From: UBA4582 sp047630175
GTDB taxonomy: Bacteria > Pseudomonadota > Gammaproteobacteria > Pseudomonadales > Azotimanducaceae
Reading direction: 5' to 3'
Assembly (NCBI GenBank): GCA_047630175.1
Contig: JBLHVI010000055.1
Location: forward strand, 1 to 19,656
DNA: 19,656 nucleotides
In this document: piece after piece, positions 1-6,974 of the stretch
Numbering within the stretch: the stretch's first letter is position 1
How the letters are laid out: every line of letters begins with the position of its first letter
The notes under the pieces: model-generated
The model's input: only the letters and a program-made list of their open reading frames with translations
What the model was told of the DNA's origin: nothing
Database searches by the model: none
Made by a program: the position numbers and the translations under genes

Positions 1-16
1 CTATCAACCTATCAGG
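1..16. repeat. 8-bp tandem duplication at the DUF2244 stop codon
   Basis: CTATCAAC is followed directly by CTATCAGG. The second copy contains the stop codon of the minus-strand DUF2244 gene. It is short and could be chance, but it matches the pattern of short tandem duplications at other gene boundaries in this window. The repeat may extend to the left of the window. Confidence 0.4.
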
Positions 17-488
17 CGTACACGACCCGGCGTAAATGCGCTATCAACTGTGATTTGTCTGGCTTGTTCAGAAAGCTACCGATCTCCATTTCCTTGCCGT
101 GGGAACGAATGCTAACGATGTCCGGGTCGCCGTAACGCTTCGGTCGGGTGATAAGAAATTGGGACCAACTACGATTGAAGTTGGTTGATTCTTGACGCTT
201 CAACACGCCGCGCTCAATGATCACTTCGTGTTCGAGAATAGTGATAACCTCTTGGCGGTTACACTGGTAGACACAATAATAGATTGCCAGCCATAGCGCG
301 CTGAGTTCAATCACTGCATAGGGTAAAATTACCCAAGCCCCAACGATGAGAAAGCCCGTGCTCATGGTCAGTGAGACCGCCATCAGGGTATACAGAAACT
401 TCAAATTGGCGCGCCAACTCCAAGAGAAATTGGGTGTCAGAATTATTCGCCCAGTTAGGGACTGTTGGTCAAGCTGTGAATCCACCAT
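12..488 (-). CDS. DUF2244 family integral membrane protein
   Basis: A 158-residue protein that I place in the DUF2244 family of small proteobacterial membrane proteins, whose function is not established. Two adjacent hydrophobic segments at about residues 30-50 and 53-73 form a membrane hairpin. A C-terminal soluble part follows, with the family-like pattern of a basic 'RPKRYGDPD' stretch and a 'GSFLN' motif near residues 115-140. It is the last gene of a minus-strand series greB-hisC-DUF2244, but a 246-base gap with a tandem repeat separates it from hisC, so co-transcription is uncertain. No good Shine-Dalgarno sequence precedes the ATG. The stop codon lies in an 8-bp direct duplication at positions 1-16. 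Family assignment is from overall pattern and is fairly sure; the role is unknown. Confidence 0.8.
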   Translation of the reverse strand: MVDSQLDQQSLTGRIILTPNFSWSWRANLKFLYTLMAVSLTMSTGFLIVGAWVILPYAVIELSALWLAIYYCVYQCNRQEVITILEHEVIIERGVLKRQESTNFNRSWSQFLITRPKRYGDPDIVSIRSHGKEMEIGSFLNKPDKSQLIAHLRRVVYA

Positions 489-523
489 TTAGCAGATGCT
501 CTGATCTGTTGAAAGAGTTGTAG

Positions 524-658
524 TGCTTGTAATGCCTGTGGTGCTTGTAGTGCCTGTGGTGCTTGTAGTGCTTGTAGTGCTTGTAGTGCTTGTAGTGCTT
601 GTAGTGCTTGTGGTGCTTGTAGTGCTTGTAATGCCTGTTGTGCTTGTAGTGCCTGCAG
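524..658. repeat. 9-bp tandem repeat array, 15 units
   Basis: Fifteen consecutive 9-bp units with consensus TGCTTGTAG, with no insertion or deletion. Seen variants are TGCCTGTGG, TGCTTGTAA, TGCTTGTGG, TGCCTGTTG and TGCCTGCAG. Units 560-604 are five identical copies in a row. Degenerate units flank the array at 515-523 (GAGTTGTAG) and 659-667 (CACTTGTAT). It fills most of the gap between hisC and the DUF2244 gene. On the minus strand one frame reads Leu-Gln-Ala repeats; on the plus strand one frame reads Leu-Val-Val repeats. Neither frame has a convincing ribosome binding site, so I treat it as a minisatellite and not as a gene. Confidence 0.9.
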
Positions 659-734
659 CACTTGTATGTTGGATAATATGGTTCCGGGCCTCTTGGCTTG
701 CGGAATTACGTGTGCCGCATAACGCGTTCTCTGA

Positions 735-1814
735 TCACGCTAGGTGTTTTGCCAGGCATGCCAGGAGCTGGTCATTTTCTTCTCGCGTACCTATCGTTAA
801 CCTCAGTTTGTCGCACAGTCTTGGTTGGTCAAAGTAACGCACTAAGATGCCATCGTCTTTCAGTGCCAAGTACAAACTAGCGGCGTCGATCGTGCTACTC
901 GCTGGTATTTGAGTCAGCAAAAAGTTAGCTTGGCTTGCTGCTGGTGCTAGGCGCATTTTGTGCAGGGCGATGTCCATTCTTTGCCGTTCAGCACGCACTT
1001 GTTGCCAGGTGTTTTGTGCATAGTCTTGTGCCTGCAAAGCAGCGCAAGCGATGGTTTGACTAAGCAGGTCCAAATTGTAGCTATCGCGCGTTTTTTCCAG
1101 CATTGGCTGAATCAACGATGCCTTACCGATGCCATAGCCGAAACGTAGCCCCGCGAGGCCATAGCCCTTGCTAAGCGTTCGTAAGAATACGAGATTATCG
1201 AATTTCTGGATCAATGACAGACAGTCGTGGTTCAGGTCTGGATCGACAAAGTCTATGTAGGCCTCGTCAATCAGTAGCACAGAGTCTAGGTTGGCTGCGA
1301 GGTGCGCAATCTGATCGCGATTCAGCAATCGGCCAGACGGCGCATGGGGGTTAACAATGAGCGTGAGTTTGGTGTTTTTGGCATTCACTTGTTGGCAGAA
1401 ATCCGCCGCGAGACTCCAGTCGTCCTCCAGAGGAATCTGCAGAATCGGGCAGTCTTGTATCTGTGCTAGCACGGGGTACAAAGAGTAGGTTGGCGATGAC
1501 ATGGCAATGTACTCGCCTCGATCAACAAATGTGGTGATCAACAGGCGCAGCAGTTCATCACCGCCCCGTGTTGCAATGAGATTGTCGCGTTGAACGTCGT
1601 GTAGCTTGGCGGCGATATCTCTAAACGCATTGGCGGTTGGTGGGGGGTAGCGCCGCAAGCTGGCTGGGTCAAAGCGATTCAGCACGTCCTGCACCGCGGG
1701 TGCCGGTGGGTAGGGGCTCTCGTTAGTATTGAGCTTGACGGTGCGGTCATCATCAGGCTGCTCGCCGGATGCATAGCCTTGCATACGGCGGATATTGTCG
1801 CGTTCAAAACTCAT
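735..1814 (-). CDS. hisC: Histidinol-phosphate aminotransferase
   Basis: PLP-dependent fold-type I aminotransferase of 359 residues. It transfers the amino group of glutamate to imidazole acetol phosphate in histidine synthesis, in the cytoplasm. Visible motifs are NTNESPYPP near the N-terminus, 'NPHAPSG' at about residues 155-161 (family form NPxxPTG), the DEAY of the PLP-pyridine site at about 183-186, the PLP lysine in 'LSKGYGLAGLRFGY' at about K216, and a C-terminal 'LRLTIGT' arginine motif. Length is typical. I use the ATG at 1814 and not the TTG six bases upstream, because GAGGA at 1822-1826 sits seven bases before the ATG. It follows greB by 29 bases, so the two are probably co-transcribed. 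No other histidine gene is in the window. A related aromatic or broad-range aminotransferase role cannot be excluded. Confidence 0.9.
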   Translation of the reverse strand: MSFERDNIRRMQGYASGEQPDDDRTVKLNTNESPYPPAPAVQDVLNRFDPASLRRYPPPTANAFRDIAAKLHDVQRDNLIATRGGDELLRLLITTFVDRGEYIAMSSPTYSLYPVLAQIQDCPILQIPLEDDWSLAADFCQQVNAKNTKLTLIVNPHAPSGRLLNRDQIAHLAANLDSVLLIDEAYIDFVDPDLNHDCLSLIQKFDNLVFLRTLSKGYGLAGLRFGYGIGKASLIQPMLEKTRDSYNLDLLSQTIACAALQAQDYAQNTWQQVRAERQRMDIALHKMRLAPAASQANFLLTQIPASSTIDAASLYLALKDDGILVRYFDQPRLCDKLRLTIGTREENDQLLACLAKHLA

Positions 1815-1820
1815 TCCCAA

Positions 1821-1826
1821 GTCCTC
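1821..1826 (-). promoter_or_regulatory. hisC ribosome binding site
   Basis: GAGGAC on the minus strand, about six to seven bases before the ATG at 1814. It decides against the in-frame TTG at 1820, which would lie almost on top of it. Confidence 0.6.
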
Positions 1827-1843
1827 GGGGTTATGCTCATAGT

Positions 1844-2329
1844 TTACTCGGTGGGCGGCTCATAGCTGACCGCCTTGATAAGGAGTTCTTGCTCGCCCTC
1901 TGGTCGCGTGAAGCGAACCCCTGTGCCTTGTTGTTTGCCTAGCAATGCTCTGGCGAGGGGTGAGTTCAGGCTGATCCATGATTTTTTTAAGTCGAATTCA
2001 TCTGCACCAACGATCCGCACCTGACGTGTATGCCCTTGTTCATCCTCGATGGTTACCCAAGCGCCAAAAAAAACCTTGTGACGTTCTTCTGGGTGTCGAT
2101 CGACGATCTCAAGATTATCAAGGCGCTTGGTTAGGTAGCGTATACGTTTATCGAGCTCTCGTAGTTGCTTTTTACCATAAATATAATCGGCGTTTTCAGA
2201 GCGATCACCCAGCGCCGCTGCAGCGGATACGATTGCTGTCACGGCGGGTCTGCTGACGCGCCAAATATGGTTGAGCTCGTCGCGCAGGGACCTGGCGCCC
2301 CCCGGCGTGATGTAAACCTTATCTGTCAT
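1844..2329 (-). CDS. greB: Transcription elongation factor GreB
   Basis: A 161-residue Gre factor. Gre proteins insert a coiled coil into the RNA polymerase secondary channel and stimulate cleavage of backtracked RNA. The N-terminal coiled-coil half (residues about 1-75) contains 'AAALGDRSENADYIYGKK', whose acidic tip D/E residues hold the catalytic magnesium and which is characteristic of GreB over GreA. The C-terminal half is the FKBP-like domain, ending in 'SPLARALLGKQQGT'. Length matches E. coli GreB. The gene diverges from clpB across about 210 bases. It is followed by hisC 29 bases downstream. Confidence 0.95.
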   Translation of the reverse strand: MTDKVYITPGGARSLRDELNHIWRVSRPAVTAIVSAAAALGDRSENADYIYGKKQLRELDKRIRYLTKRLDNLEIVDRHPEERHKVFFGAWVTIEDEQGHTRQVRIVGADEFDLKKSWISLNSPLARALLGKQQGTGVRFTRPEGEQELLIKAVSYEPPTE

Positions 2330-2389
2330 AGAGCTCTATTTGTCATCGCCATAGTCAGTTGTGTCTTTTCGGTAGTGTGGTGCTTGGAT

Positions 2390-2418
2390 ACTATCGAGTT
2401 TGTTCTGATCTCAATCAA
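2390..2418 (-). promoter_or_regulatory. Possible sigma-70 promoter for greB
   Basis: On the minus strand, TTGATT (2413-2418) is separated by 17 bases from GATAGT (2390-2395). Each hexamer matches the consensus at four of six positions. It is about 60 bases before the greB ATG. Spacing is ideal but the match is moderate. Confidence 0.3.
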
Positions 2419-2464
2419 TGCAGTTTAGCATTACACTGATCAAAGGTTTACCTGCGCAACTACG

Positions 2465-2492
2465 CTTGAATAAGCACGACCGACCCCCACAA
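2465..2492 (+). promoter_or_regulatory. Sigma-32 (RpoH) heat-shock promoter of clpB
   Basis: CTTGAA at 2465-2470, then 14 bases, then CCCCAC at 2485-2490 followed by AA. The known RpoH consensus is CTTGAAA, a 12-15 base spacer, and CCCCATNT. The -35 half matches six of seven positions and the -10 half has the diagnostic run of Cs. It lies about 50 bases before the clpB start, the expected place for a heat-shock gene. Confidence 0.75.
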
Positions 2493-2538
2493 TAGTGATA
2501 GTCGAAAATTTGCAGAGCCATACAAAGGACTTAGACTT

Positions 2539-5112
2539 ATGCGCGTTGAACGCTTTACCAGTAAATTACAAGAAGCGCTGGCTGATGCCCAATCTGTTGC
2601 AGTCGGCAAGGACCATAATCAGGTATCGCCGATCCATCTAGTCGCGGCACTTTTCGATCAGCGTGGTGGATCAACGCGGCCATTGTTCTCTCAGATGGGT
2701 GTCGATGTCACAAAATTCCGCACGGAACTTGATGCTTTGCTGGAAAAACTGCCGGTAGTAACGGATAACTACGGTGATGTGCAGATGTCGCCAGATCTAG
2801 GCCGCTTGCTGAACAGGGCAGATAAGCTTGCTCAGCAACGTTCGGATGATTTTATTCCTAGCGAGTTGGTGATTCTGGCTGCGGTAGATGACCGCGGTGA
2901 CCTGGGTCGGCTATTTACTGCCTATAACATTCGTAAAGAAGCCTTAGAGCGCGTTATAGATCAGGTACGCGGTGGCGACAGTGTCAAGGACCCCAATGCG
3001 GAAGACGCGCGCCAGGCGCTGGACAAGTATACGGTGAACCTGACGATACTCGCGGAGCAGGGCAAGCTTGATCCTGTGATCGGGCGGGATGATGAAATCC
3101 GCCGTACGATTCAAGTGCTGCAGCGCCGGACTAAAAACAATCCTGTGCTCATTGGTGAGCCTGGGGTGGGTAAAACCGCGATTGTTGAGGGCTTGGCGCA
3201 GCGCATTGTCAACGGTGAGGTGCCTGAAGGTTTGCGGCACAAACGCATCCTGTCGCTGGATATGGGCGCGTTAATCGCCGGTGCTAAATTTCGTGGCGAG
3301 TTTGAGGAGCGACTAAAGGCAGTGCTGAACGAACTCTCTAAAGAGGAGGGTAGTGTCATCCTTTTTATTGACGAGATTCATACAATGGTGGGTGCTGGTA
3401 AGGCCGAAGGCTCTATGGATGCCGGTAATATGCTCAAGCCGGCCCTTGCGCGGGGCGAGCTGCACTGCGTTGGTGCGACAACGTTGGACGAATATCGGCA
3501 GTATATGGAGTCTGACGCTGCCTTAGAACGTCGCTTTCAGAAGGTGCAGGTTAATGAGCCTACGGTCGAGGACACTATCGCGATTTTGCGTGGCCTCAAA
3601 GAGCGTTATGAAATACACCATGGCGTGGACATTACCGACCCGGCCATTATTGCGGCTGCGCGGCTATCACATCGTTACATTTCTGACCGACAACTCCCCG
3701 ATAAGGCCATCGACCTGATTGATGAGGCGGCGAGTCTGATCCGTATGGAGATGGATTCTAAACCTGAGGATATGGATCGACTGGAACGTCGCCTGATTCA
3801 GTTCAAAATTGAACGCGAAGCGTTGAAAAAAGAAACCGATGAGGGGTCATTGCAGCGATTAGCGACATTAAGCGAGTCCATTATCAGTATGAGCAAGGAA
3901 TATGCGGATCTAGAAGAAATTTGGAATGCCGAAAAAGCGGCGCTGCACGGCACACAGCAAATCAAAGAGGATCTAGAGCAGGCCCGTCTCGAGCTGGAAA
4001 CCGCGAGGCGTGCCGGTGATCTAACGCGCATGTCGGAGCTTCAATATGGTGTTATTCCGAGTCTGGAAAAGCAGCTGGATATGGCTGCCCAGGCAGAAAT
4101 GATGGATATGAAATTGCTGCGCAATAAGGTCACCGATGAAGAAATTGCCGACGTGGTGTCAAAATGGACAGGTATCCCTGTCGCCAAGATGCTCGAAAGC
4201 GAGAAGGTGAAGCTATTGCAGCTTGAAGAAGAATTGCACAAGCAAGTTGTGGGGCAGGCCGAGGCGGTGACCGCGGTGTCAAATGCTGTACGACGGTCAC
4301 GTGCAGGGATCGCCGATCCTAATCGACCAAATGGCTCCTTTTTGTTTTTGGGTCCAACGGGTGTCGGTAAGACCGAATTATGCAAGTCGTTGGCTCGGTT
4401 CTTATTTGATACAGAGGATGCGCTGGTGCGTATTGATATGTCTGAGTTTATGGAGAAGCATTCTGTCGCTCGGCTGATTGGTGCCCCGCCCGGCTATGTC
4501 GGTTACGAAGATGGGGGTTATCTCACTGAGCTTGTGCGGCGCAAACCTTACTCGGTGATTTTGCTAGATGAAATCGAGAAGGCCCATCCCGACGTCTTTA
4601 ATATTTTGTTGCAGGTGCTCGATGATGGTCGACTGACCGATGGTCATGGGCGGACGGTAGATTTCAAGAACACTGTGCTGGTGATGACCTCAAACCTAGG
4701 TTCGGACATTATACAAACTCTTGCAGGGGAAGCCGAGTACCAGGAAATGAAGTCAGCTGTGATGGGCGTAGTAACTCAGCACTTTAGACCGGAGTTCCTC
4801 AATCGGGTCGATGACGTGGTGGTGTTTCACCCCTTAGCTAAGTCGCAAATTATGGGTATCGCCAAAATTCAACTGCAAATTCTGCAGCGGCGGCTTGAAG
4901 AAGCAGACATAAAATTGCACCTAGAAGACGACGCCTTGGCATTTTTAGTGGATGTGGGTTATGACCCTATTTATGGCGCGCGGCCACTAAAGCGCGCGAT
5001 CCAGCGGTATATCGAAAACCCCCTTGCCCAAGAAATTTTGGCGGGGCGGTTTAAAGCCGGTGACCTTATCAATATGCGCCGAGAAGGCGACTTATTGGTA
5101 TGTGTCGCATAA
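2539..5112 (+). CDS. clpB: ATP-dependent disaggregase ClpB
   Basis: A Hsp100 AAA+ chaperone of 857 residues, the same length as E. coli ClpB. With DnaK it threads and rescues aggregated proteins. Domains in order are the N-terminal Clp repeat domain (about 1-145); NBD1 with Walker A 'GEPGVGKT' near 205 and Walker B 'VILFIDEIH' near 273; the coiled-coil middle domain (about 410-525) that separates ClpB from ClpA; NBD2 with Walker A 'GPTGVGKT' near 605, Walker B 'VILLDEIEKAH' near 673 and pore loop 'GYVGYEDGG'; and the C-terminal D2-small domain with 'YGARPLKRAI'. No IGF/IGL ClpP-binding loop is seen, consistent with ClpB. AAAGGA at 2524-2529 is nine bases before the ATG. Expression is probably heat-induced through the promoter at 2465-2492. 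No clear terminator follows; the next promoter starts within ten bases of the stop. Confidence 0.98.
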   Translation: MRVERFTSKLQEALADAQSVAVGKDHNQVSPIHLVAALFDQRGGSTRPLFSQMGVDVTKFRTELDALLEKLPVVTDNYGDVQMSPDLGRLLNRADKLAQQRSDDFIPSELVILAAVDDRGDLGRLFTAYNIRKEALERVIDQVRGGDSVKDPNAEDARQALDKYTVNLTILAEQGKLDPVIGRDDEIRRTIQVLQRRTKNNPVLIGEPGVGKTAIVEGLAQRIVNGEVPEGLRHKRILSLDMGALIAGAKFRGEFEERLKAVLNELSKEEGSVILFIDEIHTMVGAGKAEGSMDAGNMLKPALARGELHCVGATTLDEYRQYMESDAALERRFQKVQVNEPTVEDTIAILRGLKERYEIHHGVDITDPAIIAAARLSHRYISDRQLPDKAIDLIDEAASLIRMEMDSKPEDMDRLERRLIQFKIEREALKKETDEGSLQRLATLSESIISMSKEYADLEEIWNAEKAALHGTQQIKEDLEQARLELETARRAGDLTRMSELQYGVIPSLEKQLDMAAQAEMMDMKLLRNKVTDEEIADVVSKWTGIPVAKMLESEKVKLLQLEEELHKQVVGQAEAVTAVSNAVRRSRAGIADPNRPNGSFLFLGPTGVGKTELCKSLARFLFDTEDALVRIDMSEFMEKHSVARLIGAPPGYVGYEDGGYLTELVRRKPYSVILLDEIEKAHPDVFNILLQVLDDGRLTDGHGRTVDFKNTVLVMTSNLGSDIIQTLAGEAEYQEMKSAVMGVVTQHFRPEFLNRVDDVVVFHPLAKSQIMGIAKIQLQILQRRLEEADIKLHLEDDALAFLVDVGYDPIYGARPLKRAIQRYIENPLAQEILAGRFKAGDLINMRREGDLLVCVA

Positions 5113-5119
5113 AAAGCGG

Positions 5120-5148
5120 TTGACTACTGTACGGATAGACAGTATATT
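5120..5148 (+). promoter_or_regulatory. Sigma-70 promoter of the SOS-controlled gene
   Basis: TTGACT at 5120-5125, a 17-base spacer, and TATATT at 5143-5148. Both hexamers match the consensus at five of six positions and spacing is ideal. Transcription should start near 5155, giving a leader of about 30 bases. LexA box 1 occupies the spacer and box 2 covers the predicted start point, so LexA would shut this promoter tightly. Confidence 0.8.
5125..5144. promoter_or_regulatory. LexA (SOS) box 1
   Basis: TACTGT, eight bases, ACAGTA. This is a full match to the E. coli-type LexA operator CTGT-N8-ACAG, with the outer TA pair on both sides. It lies between the -35 and -10 hexamers of the promoter at 5120-5148 and partly overlaps both. 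It is 13 bases past the clpB stop codon. Confidence 0.85.
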
Positions 5149-5149
5149 T

Positions 5150-5169
5150 TGCTGTGTATCTATACAGTA
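5150..5169. promoter_or_regulatory. LexA (SOS) box 2
   Basis: TGCTGT, eight bases, ACAGTA: CTGT-N8-ACAG with one outer base off consensus. Its centre is 25 bp from that of box 1, about two and a half helical turns. It spans the predicted transcription start. The outer arms of the two boxes also form a perfect 10-bp inverted repeat (5122-5131 with 5163-5172), which follows from the duplication of a palindromic operator. Confidence 0.8.
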
Positions 5170-5185
5170 GTCAGGGAGCTAGACG

Positions 5186-5497
5186 ATGAACATAAACAAA
5201 CGCTACCAGGCCGAGCGAGATTTATCTGCGCGATTGCCCGCCGATGTCATGCGCCATAGCCAATTGGCTATGCGTGCTGCGAGACGAATGCGCGCAAGCA
5301 GTAAAAAAGATCGTCACGGCAAGCTTGTCTGCCAGCATCTACTGCGTATGTTGGCCTGTGATACAGGTCACGCAGGCGCATCGACGCCGCGACTTACTGA
5401 AGCGCTAGTTGTTTCTTTAGCAAGCTCAACGAAAGGCCATCAGTCAGGTGTAGGTTCCTCAAAAATTGATACACGCCAGTACTCCCTCGGATTTTAG
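5186..5497 (+). CDS. SOS-controlled small basic protein of unknown function
   Basis: I do not recognise this 103-residue protein. The reading frame is supported by AGGGAG at 5173-5178, seven bases before the ATG, and by a near-consensus promoter with two LexA boxes directly upstream. The first 58 residues are rich in Arg and Lys (14 of 58) and could form basic helices, with runs such as 'RAARRMRASSKKDRHGK'. The last 40 residues are rich in Ser, Thr and Gly. There is no signal peptide, membrane segment or zinc-binding cysteine cluster (cysteines only at about 49 and 58). It does not resemble SulA, DinI, UmuD, TisB or LexA. Its stop codon overlaps that of the convergent cation transporter gene by two bases. 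By inference it acts in the DNA-damage response, for example as a division inhibitor or a nucleic-acid-binding protein, but nothing in the sequence says which. Confidence 0.7.
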   Translation: MNINKRYQAERDLSARLPADVMRHSQLAMRAARRMRASSKKDRHGKLVCQHLLRMLACDTGHAGASTPRLTEALVVSLASSTKGHQSGVGSSKIDTRQYSLGF

Positions 5498-6675
5498 CCG
5501 TACCACACGCTGATTTTATTGATCCAAGGAAGGTGATTGACGTTAGCTTCTAGGCGTTGCCGCAATTCCTGTGAGTCCATTGCCGCATTAAGATGGTCGT
5601 GGAACAAGTAGAGTTCGACGTCAACCCGGTTGTTCAGATAGTGCAGAGTCATCTTCTGAATGTCATCAATGCTCAAATCTGCCGCCCAAGCATGATTAAG
5701 CACTTCACGAATTTCTCGCCGCAGAGGGGGAATCGAATTTTTATCTCTGGTCTCAAGAAGTTCGTCGTCTTCGGCGTCGATGTGAACGATGACGTCGTTT
5801 AGTTCGGTAAACTCTTCGAGTAAGGTGCGACTCACCCACTCACCAATGTGATGGCCTTCAGAAACGCTGATGGCCGGATTCACTTGTAAGTGTATATCTG
5901 CCAAGACATCAGACCCCATGCGTCGGGTGCGCAGGCTATGCACGCCGCTAACGCCCTCTACTCCCTCGATACTTTGCTGTATTTCCGTCACGTAGGATTC
6001 TTCTACAGCAGTATCCACCAGTTCCTCGACGCTTTGACGCGCCAGCTTCCAACCGATCTGGGCAATTAACAAGGCGACGCCGATAGCAGCAATCATTTCC
6101 AGCCAAGAGTAGCCTAGCATCGCGCCACCGACACCGAATAATACGATGACTGACGACAGCGCATCGCTGCGGTGATGCCAGGCGTTGGCGATCAATAACT
6201 TGGAGCGACTGCGGTTACCTAGGCGCACAGTGAGGTGGTAGAGCCATTCTTTGACGAGAATTGAGCCGAACGCCGCAACCAGTGCTGGCCAGCCCGGCAA
6301 TGTCACGTCGGTGATAACCATCAACCGCTGAATACTGTCGTAAATGAGTACGCCGGCAACAAAAATGAGAATAGTGCCCAGAATCAAGGTACCAAAGGTT
6401 TCGAATCGAGCATGCCCGTACGGGTGGTCCTCGTCCGGCTCCATGGTGCCTATGCGATTAAAAAACCACACCATGATGTCGGTTATCAGGTCTGAGAACG
6501 AGTGAATGCCGTCAGCGATTAACGCGTGTGAGCTGGCTAAGATACCAATAAGTACTTTAACCACGCCCAGTGCAAGATCCACTACGCCACTGAGAAGGAG
6601 TAATTTCCGCGTTGCGGGCTGAAAGTTGATCGTGGCGTCGGCCTGTTGCTGGTCGCTTGCCTTCCCCTGTGTCAT
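5494..6675 (-). CDS. Cation diffusion facilitator (FieF/MamB-like group)
   Basis: A 393-residue inner-membrane divalent-cation/proton antiporter. Transmembrane helices lie between about residues 25 and 215. The metal site is visible as HxxxD in TM2 (H58 and D62 in 'DGIHSFSD') and HxxxD in TM5 (H167 and D171 in 'HHRSD'). A His/Asp site of this kind usually favours zinc; iron, manganese or cobalt remain possible. The cytoplasmic ferredoxin-like domain (about 215-290) contains 'GVSGVHSLRTRRMGSDVLADIHLQV', typical of the family. About 90 further residues after 'IHIDAEDDE' form a C-terminal extension with another alpha/beta pattern, longer than in FieF (300 residues). The start lies in a 17-bp triplicate (6669-6715). 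No Shine-Dalgarno sequence is seen, so translation may depend on upstream mini-ORFs. Confidence 0.9.
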   Translation of the reverse strand: MTQGKASDQQQADATINFQPATRKLLLLSGVVDLALGVVKVLIGILASSHALIADGIHSFSDLITDIMVWFFNRIGTMEPDEDHPYGHARFETFGTLILGTILIFVAGVLIYDSIQRLMVITDVTLPGWPALVAAFGSILVKEWLYHLTVRLGNRSRSKLLIANAWHHRSDALSSVIVLFGVGGAMLGYSWLEMIAAIGVALLIAQIGWKLARQSVEELVDTAVEESYVTEIQQSIEGVEGVSGVHSLRTRRMGSDVLADIHLQVNPAISVSEGHHIGEWVSRTLLEEFTELNDVIVHIDAEDDELLETRDKNSIPPLRREIREVLNHAWAADLSIDDIQKMTLHYLNNRVDVELYLFHDHLNAAMDSQELRQRLEANVNHLPWINKISVWYG

Positions 6676-6715
6676 AAGCGGTTCTGTGTCATAAGCGGTA
6701 TGGTGTCATAAGTGG
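6669..6715. repeat. 17-bp direct repeat, 3 units, over the transporter start codon
   Basis: GTGTCATAAGCGG occurs at 6669, 6686 and, with one change, at 6703, so the unit length is 17 bp. Each unit carries TTATGACA on the minus strand. The last unit supplies the ATG of the cation transporter gene (6675). The two earlier ATGs (6709 and 6692) open short frames. Confidence 0.85.
6672..6709 (-). other. Two chained six-codon mini-ORFs upstream of the transporter
   Basis: On the minus strand, ATG at 6709 reads M-T-P-Y-R-L-stop and ATG at 6692 reads M-T-Q-N-R-L-stop. Each TGA overlaps the next ATG as ATGA: the first stop (6691-6689) overlaps the second start, and the second stop (6674-6672) overlaps the transporter start at 6675. 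The geometry is that of translational coupling. Whether they are translated is unknown, because no Shine-Dalgarno sequence precedes the first. Confidence 0.4.
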
Positions 6716-6917
6716 GGTTGCGTGCTAAGCACAAAGCGAACATGAGAAAACACACAAAGCCTACCAAAGCGTGAGGCTGATATCGAATGACAATTGGCCA
6801 TCCAAGTAGATGCGGTACAGCAATCACGTCATAATTCGAGGTTCTTGGCATTTTCTTGCGTTTATGAGTGCCTGCACGACGTTTGTCAACGCTACTTACA
6901 GAAACATCTACGGTAAT

Positions 6918-6969
6918 TATTGACTGAAACTATTGACCGAATCTATTGACCGAAACTATTGACGGAAAT
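6918..6969. repeat. 13-bp tandem repeat, 4 units, ending 5 bases before lhgO
   Basis: Four adjacent units with consensus TATTGACCGAAAC: TATTGACTGAAAC, TATTGACCGAATC, TATTGACCGAAAC and TATTGACGGAAAT. Each holds TTGAC, a -35-like core. Only the last unit has the C-to-G change that makes GGA, and this serves as a weak Shine-Dalgarno sequence for the ATG at 6975. I found no convincing -10 hexamer paired with these units. Confidence 0.85.
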
Positions 6970-6974
6970 AACAC

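Noticed and set aside
524..658. 9-bp array as a CRISPR array or replication iterons
   Set aside because: Units are directly adjacent without spacers, and no cas or replication-initiator gene is nearby.
455..661. Minus-strand frame of Leu-Gln-Ala repeats as a gene
   Set aside because: It starts at GTG with no ribosome binding site, consists almost wholly of the 9-bp repeat, and its end overlaps the DUF2244 start. Kept as a finding, not as a gene.
523..837. Plus-strand frame of Val-Leu repeats
   Set aside because: It is the repeat read on the other strand, followed by sequence antisense to the hisC 3' end, with no ribosome binding site.
2944..4385. Open frames on the strand opposite clpB
   Set aside because: They are shadows of the well-conserved clpB coding sequence, with no ribosome binding sites or families.
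6722..6732. Palindrome GTGCT-A-AGCAC upstream of the transporter as an operator
   Set aside because: Short, isolated, and without a recognisable promoter next to it.
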